DNA of 14,922 nucleotides, from NCBI GenBank assembly GCA_002361175.1, contig DESG01000103.1, positions 2,939 through 17,860 on the forward strand, in the 5' to 3' direction. Both the position numbers and the translations under genes were made by a program. Every line of letters begins with the position of its first letter. Position 1 is the first letter of the stretch. Origin of the DNA: Lachnoclostridium sp. UBA3320 (GTDB lineage: Bacteria; Bacillota; Clostridia; Lachnospirales; Lachnospiraceae). The notes under the pieces were generated by a model, which saw only the letters and a program-made list of their open reading frames with translations, made no database searches and was not told the DNA's origin. Shown one piece after another: positions 1 to 6,348 of this stretch.

Positions 1-21
1 AAACATATTTATGGCAGATAC

Positions 22-72
22 TTGGTAAATATGAGAAGGAGCAGGTTATCCTGCTCCTTCAATATTTACCAA
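22..72. terminator. Two-part hairpin abutting the MFS stop codon
   Basis: An 11-bp outer stem (22-32 with 62-72) and an 11-bp inner stem (35-45 with 50-60) are both perfectly complementary. They are separated by a small 2x1 internal loop and closed by a TTAT tetraloop. The outer arm ends one base before the MFS stop codon, so this is the natural 3' end of that minus-strand transcript. There is no clear T-run on either side, so it may be a terminator working with a weak U-tract, an RNA-stabilising 3' hairpin, or a small repeat element. The structure is seen directly; the role is inferred. Confidence 0.5.
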
Positions 73-1350
73 TCAGTTTAATTTCCTTATTTCTTGATTG
101 AAACAAGATACAATGCTTACTGTAAATCCAAATATTCCAGTACATAAAAACATTGCCGCCATACCATTTCCAGCGCTATCTCCTACTACTATTTCCAACA
201 TTCTCACCAGCTTATTTCCAGAAGACATAAAAGGTTCAAAGACATAATCTGCCAGATAGCCTCCAAGAATAATTCCGACTGGAATTGTACTGTATTGGAT
301 AGCATTCCTGACTGCGAATACTCTCCCTTGCATGGCGACAGGAATTTTATGGTATAGTATTGTATTCTGGTTTGCCATAATAAAGGGAATCGGCAAACTG
401 GCAGCAACCGCAGCCACCGACCACCAGAATACATTTTTCCCAACTGCCATTATCAAATCACCAAACAGAAATGACAATGCCGCCGAAATATAAATTGCTA
501 CAGCTTTATGATAACTTTCCTTTTTCACAGAAACAATAATTCCACCAGCAATCCCACCTATGCCCATACAGGCATTTACAATTCCAAGTGCAATACTGTC
601 CCCAGAACTTCTTGCCAGAATCATTGGTGATAAAATATTTTCGTAGGTCAGCCTTGAACAAAAATTAATCAGTGCCATCGTCAGCATAATATATAATATG
701 CCTTTTTCCTTTTTCAGAAAATCAAATCCCTCCGCTATCCCAGCAAACGGGGAACTATATATCTTGTCCTGTACCTGTTCTGGGATTGTGATAAAGAACA
801 GCAATACGCAAAACGCAAATACAAAGCTTGCCAAGTCTATCAGCAGGATAAGCGCAAGCCCACCCGCCGCAAACAGGAAAGCCGCAAGCATGGGGCTAAA
901 TACCACAATAAGATTATTGGAAAAAGAATTCATCCCGCTCACATTTGATATCTTTTCTTTTGGCACGAGCATTCCCGTTGCTACTGCGGATGCAGGTTGT
1001 TGGAAAGCATTCGTTATACCAATTATTACATTTATGGCATAGATATTCCAAATCTCCAAACGTTCTGCAAGAAGAAACGCCAATATTGCCAATGAACCAA
1101 CTGCTGCAATGCTGTCCGAAACCAACATAATTGTTTTCTTTTTATGCCTGTCTATAAAATTACCGACAAACAGGCTTAAAAATACATACGACACATAATT
1201 ACAAAAGGTCATCAGCGAAATGGACATTGCAGAATGGCTTTGTCCATATGCCCATAAAACAAGCGCAAATCCAGTCATGGAGCTGCCAAGCCCTGACACG
1301 CTCTGGCTCAATCACAAAATAATATATTTCTTAAATGAATTTTCTTCCAT
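73..1350 (-). pseudogene. MFS efflux transporter (macrolide-efflux-like), nonsense-interrupted at codon 13
   Basis: This encodes a 12-helix major facilitator of the drug/macrolide-efflux type, an inner-membrane proton-driven exporter. The motif-A-like loop GNFIDRHKKK lies between helices 2 and 3, and about ten more hydrophobic segments follow to the C terminus. The natural start is ATG at 1350: it has a GGAG ribosome site at 1359-1362 with 8-nt spacing, and it reads MEENSFKKYIIL before a TGA at 1314-1312. After the TGA the frame continues unbroken as LSQSVSGLGSSMTGFAL. Relatives usually have Trp there (LWLxQ), so one TGG-to-TGA change explains the stop. A 412-aa product could start at TTG 1311, but that codon has no ribosome site and would lose half of helix 1. 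The gene is therefore most likely inactive unless TGA is read through. TGA is an ordinary stop elsewhere in the window. The rest of the gene is intact, so the mutation looks recent, or it could be a sequencing error. Confidence 0.75.
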
Positions 1351-1419
1351 TTAATTTTCTCCATTCTATTCTTAATCTTTCCAAATAAATAGAAAAATTT
1401 TTTAATCAATCTACAGAGT

Positions 1420-1442
1420 CCACTAATTATACTATATAGTGG
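1420..1442 (-). promoter_or_regulatory. Probable MFS promoter -10 inside a CCACTA/TAGTGG dyad
   Basis: A perfect TATAAT (complement of 1426-1431) lies about 75 bases upstream of the MFS start. It sits inside inverted arms CCACTA (1420-1425) and TAGTGG (1437-1442). No good -35 hexamer is found 16-19 bases upstream, which is what an activator-dependent promoter would show. A degenerate dyad at 1454-1472 (CTTTACAG and ACTCTAAG halves) resembles MerR-family operators, but it is imperfect. The -10 is seen directly; regulation is a guess. Confidence 0.35.
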
Positions 1443-1497
1443 AAGCCACGAGCCTTTACAGTTTACTCTAAGTTTTGTATCAGATAAATGACAATGA

Positions 1498-1544
1498 AAA
1501 AGCTCCTAGTACAGCATAACTTCTTTTCTGCATCGGGAGCTTTT
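1498..1544 (-). terminator. Rho-independent terminator of the toxin-antitoxin operon
   Basis: The arms AAAAGCTCC (1498-1506) and GGAGCTTTT (1536-1544) are perfectly complementary across a loop of about 29 bases. On the minus strand the second arm runs into TTTTTC. It lies about 35 bases past the antitoxin stop codon and separates that operon from the MFS gene. Confidence 0.65.
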
Positions 1545-1579
1545 AAAAGTTACATGGTCATATTAAACTCTACTATAAT

Positions 1580-1867
1580 CTACTTTTCAAATGGTACTAC
1601 TGCCAGAGTTTTTCCCAATGGAAGTAAAACTTTAAGTATTGTATCTACTTGCGTGTTTGTAATTCCTTTTTCCATTCTGGCTATAACTGGCTGTTTTACA
1701 CCACTTAATTCTTCAAGTTTCTTCTGGCTTATCCCTTTTTCTTGTCTTGCTTTGATAAGCTCACCTATAAGGGCAACCCTTAAATCACTTTCTGCTATTT
1801 CTTCTGGAGTAAATAACTCAGCCCTTACCTCATCCCAGCTGCTTCCGATTGCACTGTTATTATCCAT
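1580..1867 (-). CDS. XRE-family HTH antitoxin (HigA-like)
   Basis: This is a 95-aa DNA-binding antitoxin, predicted to neutralise the toxin encoded just upstream and to repress the shared operon. A helix-turn-helix of the Cro/C1 type spans roughly residues 35-80 (ARQEKGISQKKLEELSGVKQ, then PVIARMEKG). The N-terminal part (SSWDEVRAELFTPEEIAES) is typical of the antitoxin that partners Gp49-like toxins. I chose ATG 1867 because AAGGGG lies 8 bases before it; a TTG two codons upstream is only 2 bases from that site. The start overlaps the toxin stop by 8 bases, consistent with translational coupling. The family call is firm. The HigA name rests on gene order and partner type. Confidence 0.85.
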   Translation of the reverse strand: MDNNSAIGSSWDEVRAELFTPEEIAESDLRVALIGELIKARQEKGISQKKLEELSGVKQPVIARMEKGITNTQVDTILKVLLPLGKTLAVVPFEK

Positions 1868-2222
1868 TGCCAAGTCCCCTTTCTTTTAAATCTGCCAGTT
1901 CACGTTTTGCCTGTTCTATTTCTCTTTTAGGTGTCTTTTGTGTTTTCTTCATAAATGTATGGAGCAATACATAACTCCCATTATGCCATACAACAAACAA
2001 TATCCTGTCTTTTAATGGTCTTACTTCCCATATTTCACCATCAAGATGTTTTATATATGGTTCTCCTGCCTGTGTACCATATTGTTTCAAAATTTCAATA
2101 TAATCATTGACTTTATTTGCTTTTATACGGCTGTCTTTATCTTTCTTACTGGATAATTCTCTCAGATAATCTAATACAGGCTCTTTATTATTCCTGTCTT
2201 TATAAAAATATATCTTATACAA
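1860..2222 (-). CDS. RelE/HigB-type toxin, phage Gp49-like family
   Basis: This 120-aa basic protein matches the Gp49-like branch of the RelE/HigB superfamily, whose members are ribosome-dependent mRNA interferases. Recognisable elements are the N-terminal YKIYFYKDRNNKEPVLDYL, the central IKHLDGEIWEVRPLKDRILFVVW core, and LLHTFMKKTQKTP with the conserved HxFxKKTxKTP run of basic residues near residue 90. The start is TTG at 2222: AGGGGG lies 7 bases upstream and there is no nearby ATG in frame. Toxin-first order with an 8-base overlap into the HTH gene is the HigBA layout. Activity has not been shown; the motif set is complete, so the toxin looks intact. Confidence 0.88.
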   Translation of the reverse strand: MYKIYFYKDRNNKEPVLDYLRELSSKKDKDSRIKANKVNDYIEILKQYGTQAGEPYIKHLDGEIWEVRPLKDRILFVVWHNGSYVLLHTFMKKTQKTPKREIEQAKRELADLKERGLGNG

Positions 2223-2246
2223 ACAACTGTCCCCCTCTTCTTTATT

Positions 2247-2295
2247 TATTATACTTAAAAGTTATTATATAGTCAATAATTTTTAAGTTATTATA
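2247..2295 (-). promoter_or_regulatory. Toxin-antitoxin promoter with repeated operator half-sites
   Basis: On the minus strand TTGACT (2276-2271) and TATAAT (2253-2248) are separated by exactly 17 bases, a near-consensus sigma-A promoter. The 11-mer TATAATAACTT occurs twice, at 2269-2259 inside the spacer and at 2295-2285 just upstream of the -35, 26 bases apart. This fits binding by the HTH antitoxin for autorepression. The promoter is seen directly; the operator role is inferred. Confidence 0.7.
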
Positions 2296-2337
2296 CTGGT
2301 ACATTATAATACCGCCTGTTTTTTAAGGATATTCCCT

Positions 2338-4833
2338 CTATTCTTTAAACAGCATTACAAGGGCATTGTGGAATTCTATATTTGTCGTATATACTTCATC
2401 CTGATTTTTATAAGAAAAAATTAGATGACTCCCAGAAACTGGTTCTTTCTCCCCATCTTTTATAAATCGTATTTCTTGGCTGTTAAGAAAGGAAAAGTCC
2501 TCAGCGGGTACTCCCCATTTGTCATAAATCTGTTCCTTTCCTGTTTTTAAATCACACCAGTATATGCCTGCTTTTTTTGAACTATCTGTCAAATAGTAAA
2601 CAATCCCATCTTCTACCCCAATCAACCTGCCTGGTATATCTCGTACAAATTGTGGACCTGTACGAAAGTCTGCCGATATCCTGCATAAAGGTTGTGGAAA
2701 TGCATTGTCATTTGTCCAGCCTGCATAATATATCCATCCCTGATCTTCACATAAATTATCGAAATCATGATAAAGAATATCATCTGCGGTCTTTCTGTCA
2801 CTCCCATCCAAAGCTATGCTTACTAAAACTGGGTCTTTTACTTCACCCATCTTTGCTTTTGCAGCTGCTTGGTAGATGATTCGACCATCTACAAATATAA
2901 CTGGACACCAAGAAACCATTTGTGGTATAATCAAGTCTTCTAAAACCTGCCTTTTCTCGTTTTTACGGCGCACCAGCAGCAGTGGATTAAGAACAGGTGC
3001 AAATTTTTGAATGCGGCTCTCTTTTTCCTTATCCTGTTCCAGATAATATTTCCATCCCTGTTCATCCTCATAGAGATATTTTTTTGAAATTACCTGACAT
3101 TCTACATCTTTATATTTACAATAAGCAAAAGCAGTTTTACCTTGTGCCTCATAATATTCTTTAAAAAGTGGATAAATTTGTGCTTCCCCTAAGTTGGTGT
3201 TTTTTATAACCAGAGAGAGTCCCATCATATCTTGACTGTGAAATGCCTTTCCTTTTTTGGTTTTCAAAGAGTCTTGACTAAAATACGCTATTGATGTTGT
3301 ATTTAATACAGCATACTGGTTTTCTCCCCATACAACAACATCATTATAAATATGTTCTAAATGTTCTTGTTGTGTATATTTAAGCTGTTTCTTATCAATG
3401 TCATATAGGAATTTTTCTTTCGTATCTGGGCTGTTATACAATAAAATCTGGCTTCCATTTTCCGATACTTCGATATTTGTTACGGTTTCTCCCTGAATAT
3501 ATTCAAGATTTAATGCTGGTAAATCTAAAATTTGCTCAATCCTTTCTTCTGCTATATTATAAATCATCATTCCCCAGTAATCATATAAAATAGCTCTTTG
3601 TGAAGATGCATAAATCAACTGTGGAAATACAGCACCATAACGCATATTTGCTGCTTTTTTCAAAGAAAGTTCTGGCATTTTTATTTCATTACTTGACTCT
3701 GCCAAATCAACTAGACTGTTTTCATTATTTGACTCTGCCAAATCAACTGGGCTGTTTTCATCTGTAGAAGTAATGTCCACAGACTTGTTCTGCATTCCTA
3801 ATGCCAAAAATAAACTGGCAAATAACACCACGCCTATCCCTGTCATTGCAATTACAATCCCTTTCTTTCTGCCTGTACTAGAAAATATATTAGAAAATCT
3901 CTCTTTTAGCGTATGAGTTTTTTCAGAAAAGCGACTAACGCATAACCAACTGCCTCCTTTTTCATGTCCAGATGCATATGCTAACAGCATTTGACTATAC
4001 TGTTTTTTCTCTTGTTTTGAAAAATTGCGTACTACCTGACTATCGCACAAAAGCTCTATATCTTTTTCAGCACGTCGTTCCATATAATAAACAAACGGAT
4101 TGAACCAATGTAGTGTCCTACACCAAGCCAATAAAAGCTTTACAACCAAATCTTTTCTTTTATAATGTGTAAATTCATGGCTTAGTATAAATTCAATCTG
4201 TTCCTTCGTAAAGTGCTGCTTTGGTAAGATAATCTGCGGTCTGCATATACCTATCAACATAGGTGACTGCACAATTTCAGAACAAAAAACAGGAATCTTT
4301 TCTTTTTTCTGTAAAAATCTTTTTGTCTTTTTTAATTTCATGTAAAAAATTAAGTAACTTCCCATTTGGACTAAAAAAAGAAAAGCTGCAACAAATGCCC
4401 ATATACAAATCAATAATTGATAAATGTTTTCTTTTTCTATCTTTTTATCTGAAGGCATATTAACATAATTTTTTTCTGTTTCATTTTCTCTGGTCGGGAA
4501 ATCTTTATACACAACTTCTCCTGAAGTATTTTTCTCACTACTGTCTTTAACTATCATTTTTATGCTATCATCAGAAACCTGTTGTTGTGCAGCTCCTTTC
4601 TTTTGAATATTTTCATTTTCCTGCCAAATATCCAAAGATGGTAGTAAAACTGCATATTCTGATACGCTAAAGTCAAATGGCAGTGCCAGTCGTATTCCGA
4701 GTACAATCCAAAGAATATACCTCCAAAAAACCGTATGCCCTTTTTTTAACAATGGAGACATCAGAGCAATCAGCAAAATAATTCCTGCACAAATTACAGA
4801 GATTTTTAAAAGTCCTTCAAAAAAATTTTCCAT
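2338..4833 (-). CDS. BlaR1-like M56 membrane metalloprotease with propeller-like sensor region
   Basis: This 831-aa protein has the BlaR1/MecR1 N-terminal architecture: membrane helices near residues 5-27, 36-52 and 139-165, an M56 zinc-protease domain, and a fourth helix near 324-346. The zinc motif is HEFTH (219-223), with the third-ligand region ELLCD (260-264); SPMLIG and HWFNPFVYYMER are also typical of M56. In BlaR1 this domain inactivates the BlaI repressor after signal sensing. The remaining ~485 extracytoplasmic residues do not resemble a penicillin-binding domain. They contain repeated DGxIYY-type strands (DGRIIYQAAAK, EDQGWIYYAG, EDGIVYYLTD), as in beta-propeller or DUF5050-like sensors. 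A 12-residue tandem duplication forms the linker near 359-382. ATG 4833 has AAGGAGG 7 bases upstream, overlapping the blaI-like stop. The ligand is unknown. The M56 call is firm; the propeller call is moderate. No clear terminator follows. Confidence 0.85.
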   Translation of the reverse strand: MENFFEGLLKISVICAGIILLIALMSPLLKKGHTVFWRYILWIVLGIRLALPFDFSVSEYAVLLPSLDIWQENENIQKKGAAQQQVSDDSIKMIVKDSSEKNTSGEVVYKDFPTRENETEKNYVNMPSDKKIEKENIYQLLICIWAFVAAFLFLVQMGSYLIFYMKLKKTKRFLQKKEKIPVFCSEIVQSPMLIGICRPQIILPKQHFTKEQIEFILSHEFTHYKRKDLVVKLLLAWCRTLHWFNPFVYYMERRAEKDIELLCDSQVVRNFSKQEKKQYSQMLLAYASGHEKGGSWLCVSRFSEKTHTLKERFSNIFSSTGRKKGIVIAMTGIGVVLFASLFLALGMQNKSVDITSTDENSPVDLAESNNENSLVDLAESSNEIKMPELSLKKAANMRYGAVFPQLIYASSQRAILYDYWGMMIYNIAEERIEQILDLPALNLEYIQGETVTNIEVSENGSQILLYNSPDTKEKFLYDIDKKQLKYTQQEHLEHIYNDVVVWGENQYAVLNTTSIAYFSQDSLKTKKGKAFHSQDMMGLSLVIKNTNLGEAQIYPLFKEYYEAQGKTAFAYCKYKDVECQVISKKYLYEDEQGWKYYLEQDKEKESRIQKFAPVLNPLLLVRRKNEKRQVLEDLIIPQMVSWCPVIFVDGRIIYQAAAKAKMGEVKDPVLVSIALDGSDRKTADDILYHDFDNLCEDQGWIYYAGWTNDNAFPQPLCRISADFRTGPQFVRDIPGRLIGVEDGIVYYLTDSSKKAGIYWCDLKTGKEQIYDKWGVPAEDFSFLNSQEIRFIKDGEKEPVSGSHLIFSYKNQDEVYTTNIEFHNALVMLFKE
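3685..3756 (-). repeat. 36-bp tandem duplication in the M56 sensor linker
   Basis: Two adjacent 36-bp units (3685-3720 and 3721-3756) differ at only three positions. They encode repeats of about 12 residues, ENSPVDLAESNN and ENSLVDLAESSN, just outside the last membrane helix. The unit is a multiple of three, so copy number can change without breaking the frame. It probably sets the length of the linker between membrane and sensor. Confidence 0.9.
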
Positions 4834-4845
4834 ACTGAATCCTCC

Positions 4846-5214
4846 TTATAAACTATCCAAATAATCTTTTAATTCGTCAATTTGCTCTTTAGACAACTTC
4901 TTTCCATCATATAAAGAAGCTACGAACTTTTTAACAGAATTATCATACAACTTTTTCAAAACTGAACTCCCTTCCTGCCTTTGATACTCTTCTTCTTTAA
5001 TCAGCGGAAAATAATAGTTGTTCCGTCCCTGCTTTTCTGTCCTCACAAATCCTTTTTCTTCCAAACGGGATAAAAAAGATAAAACAGTCGTTTTAGAAAG
5101 CTGTCTCTCTTTTGGAAGACATTTTTCAATTTCCATACGAGTTAATGGCTTGTTTGCTTTCCAGATAATTACCATTAACTCCAACTCTGAATTTGGCAAT
5201 GTTTTATACTTCAT
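4846..5214 (-). CDS. BlaI/MecI-type transcriptional repressor (first copy)
   Basis: This 122-aa winged-helix repressor is of the BlaI/MecI/CopY family. The N-terminal domain (about 1-72) starts LPNSELELMVIIWKANKPLT and continues through the recognition helix SKTTVLSFLSRLEEKGFV and the wing KQGRNNYYFPL. The C-terminal dimerisation segment (about 75-120) contains VLKKLYDNSVKKFVASLY. S. aureus BlaI is cut at an Asn-Phe bond in this segment; here the equivalent pair is Lys-Phe (96-97), so the cleavage site may differ. ATG 5214 is preceded by AAAGGGG. The stop codon is 12 bases from the M56 gene, which makes a two-gene operon. It should bind the two 28-bp operator units upstream of its own gene. 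The family call is firm. Confidence 0.92.
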   Translation of the reverse strand: MKYKTLPNSELELMVIIWKANKPLTRMEIEKCLPKERQLSKTTVLSFLSRLEEKGFVRTEKQGRNNYYFPLIKEEEYQRQEGSSVLKKLYDNSVKKFVASLYDGKKLSKEQIDELKDYLDSL

Positions 5215-5253
5215 AAAAACCCCTTTCTGTTCTTTGTGTATAAGAACTATGTA

Positions 5254-5318
5254 TTAAATATATTCTACATTTGCCGAATATTTAAATATATTCTACACTT
5301 GCCGAATATATTTGTCAA
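5254..5318 (-). promoter_or_regulatory. BlaI-type promoter with a tandem 28-bp operator duplication
   Basis: On the minus strand TTGACA (5318-5313) and TAGAAT (5295-5290) are 17 bases apart. Two adjacent 28-bp units, 5254-5281 and 5282-5309, differ only at 5270/5298. Each contains a 22-bp palindrome (5260-5281 and 5288-5309) with arms ATATTCTACA and TGCCGAATAT, matching at 8 of 10 pairs. The second palindrome covers the spacer and the -10, so bound repressor would block RNA polymerase. The arm core CTACA fits BlaI/MecI operators of TACA/TGTA type. Confidence 0.75.
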
Positions 5319-5321
5319 GCA

Positions 5322-5359
5322 CATTTATTGTAATAAATGCACTTGCATTGACATAGATT
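5322..5359 (+). promoter_or_regulatory. 18-bp perfect palindrome and candidate SigE-like promoter for the 5389 operon
   Basis: CATTTATTGTAATAAATG (5322-5339) is perfectly self-complementary apart from its central GT. It lies between the divergent blaI-like promoter and the 5389 gene, so it may be an operator. I see no good sigma-A promoter for the plus-strand operon. There is an ATA (5333-5335) 16 bases before CATAGATT (5352-5359), which fits the loose SigE/SigK pattern ATA-N16-CATANNNT. That pattern has low information content and I searched several, so treat it as a hypothesis. Confidence 0.3.
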
Positions 5360-5388
5360 ATAGCAGAAACATCTTTTAGGAGGTTTTT

Positions 5389-5931
5389 ATGCCAATACAA
5401 AACGAACGGGAACGCCACATCGCAATGCTAAAAGCAGCCCTTCCATATGTGGCGCCTGAAAACAGGCATGCAATGGAAATACTATTGCAGGCAAATTCAC
5501 TTATAAGCCTTGCAATGCAGCCGCCATCAGCAGATATAAGTATAAGCAGCATTGATGGTGAAGAAAGTGAGCCTTTTATGCCAGACCCAGAAGCAATGCT
5601 TATGAATATACGTGAATACTGTACCAAGAGAGAATCTGAAACTATACAGGTTTTACTGAATTTTATACATGCTGATAAGCTGTTTAAAAGCTACCGTGAA
5701 TTTACTAATTCACATCCTGATATGCTTGAAGCTGCTGAAATTAACAATAATAATTCTACTCCTTTAAGTATATTATTCCAGCTTATTAATGGGCTTGGTT
5801 CACTCAGTGGCAACTTTAATAAAGATGCGTCTCCAGGAAAAAATTTTATGATGGAATTTCTTATGTCACAGCTTCCACCTGAGCAAAAAACAGCATTCCA
5901 GCAGATACAGGGCATTATGGGAAATTCATAG
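5389..5931 (+). CDS. Protein of unknown function, first gene of a three-gene operon
   Basis: I do not recognise this 180-aa protein. It has no signal peptide and no membrane helix. It is mostly helical, with a charged start (MPIQNERERHIAMLKAALP), a Met/Gln-rich first helix pair to about residue 44, an acidic loop (DGEESEPFMPDPEA) near 57-70, and a Gly/Asn-rich stretch near 118-150. The C-terminal motif FLMSQLPPEQKTAFQQIQ (about 157-174) lines up without gaps with the C terminus of the next gene product, sharing the L-x-P-x-Q-xxx-F pattern. TAGGAGG ends 5 bases before ATG 5389. The next gene begins about 26 bases after the stop, so the two are probably co-transcribed. It is read divergently from the BlaI/M56 pair and shares the intervening control region. 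A sporulation role is possible but unproven. Confidence 0.75.
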   Translation: MPIQNERERHIAMLKAALPYVAPENRHAMEILLQANSLISLAMQPPSADISISSIDGEESEPFMPDPEAMLMNIREYCTKRESETIQVLLNFIHADKLFKSYREFTNSHPDMLEAAEINNNNSTPLSILFQLINGLGSLSGNFNKDASPGKNFMMEFLMSQLPPEQKTAFQQIQGIMGNS

Positions 5932-5957
5932 GCACTTAAGTGCAGAAAGGAGAAATA

Positions 5958-6221
5958 TTGGCAAATTGGAAAAATAACCCTGCATTCCTTGGAATGGATG
6001 CTAGGAAACGGACAATGGTAGAGTTTTTGTTTAATTCCCTGAATGGAAAAAATATCAATGACGCTCTTCCAATAATTACAAATTGGAATATGCAGTTAAA
6101 ACAGAACAATATCTCTTTTACTAAAGAAGAAAATGATTTATTGACACAGATATTTTTACAGGAACTTACTCCTGCACAGATGAAGCAGTTTGAGCTTATG
6201 AAAGCTTTTATGAAAAAATAA
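5958..6221 (+). CDS. Small protein of unknown function, second gene of the operon
   Basis: This is an 87-aa soluble, helical, lysine-rich protein that I do not recognise. I chose TTG 5958 (MANWKNNPAFLGMDARKRTM) because AAAGGAG at 5946-5952 lies 5 bases before it. A longer frame opening at GTG 5940 would place that ribosome site inside the coding sequence. The C-terminal half has ISFTKEENDLL and then FLQELTPAQMKQFELMKAFM (67-86), which parallels the C terminus of the preceding protein. Both proteins also have an Arg-xx-Met-x-[FI]-L helix near the N terminus, so they may be distant paralogues or partners. No cysteines, metal motifs or secretion signal are visible. Confidence 0.65.
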   Translation: MANWKNNPAFLGMDARKRTMVEFLFNSLNGKNINDALPIITNWNMQLKQNNISFTKEENDLLTQIFLQELTPAQMKQFELMKAFMKK

Positions 6222-6250
6222 GTGCATTCTATTTCTGCCAGTATATACGA

Positions 6251-6280
6251 GTGCAGGACAAAGCATATTTTGTTCTGCAC
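6251..6280 (+). other. Intergenic hairpin within the unknown operon
   Basis: GTGCAGGACAAA (6251-6262) and TTTGTTCTGCAC (6269-6280) form a 12-bp stem with one G-U pair and a 6-base loop. No T-run follows on either strand, so it is unlikely to be a simple terminator. It may tune expression of the membrane-protein gene relative to the two small genes, as an attenuator or RNA processing or stability hairpin. Confidence 0.45.
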
Positions 6281-6348
6281 CAGCTATAGAAAAATCCATG
6301 TGTTTATGTTATATTTATATTAGTACAGCTTACATGGGAGAGATAAAT

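Noticed and set aside
73..1350. TGA recoded as Trp, indicating a non-standard genetic code
   Set aside because: Other intact genes in the window end with TGA and use TGG for Trp, so the standard bacterial code applies.
2577..2879. Plus-strand open frame of about 100 codons inside the first M56 gene
   Set aside because: It lies wholly antisense to a gene with clear protein features and shows no domain or ribosome site.
2338..4833. S-x-x-K (SLKK, residue ~390) and KTG (~763) in the first M56 protein as penicillin-binding motifs
   Set aside because: The surrounding sequence is strand-repeat-like (CDLKTGKEQIYD), there is no matching third motif in context, and short motifs of this kind occur by chance.
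6298..6348. Longer start for the membrane protein at ATG 6298
   Set aside because: There is no ribosome site before it, and the ATG at 6349 has GGGAG at good spacing.
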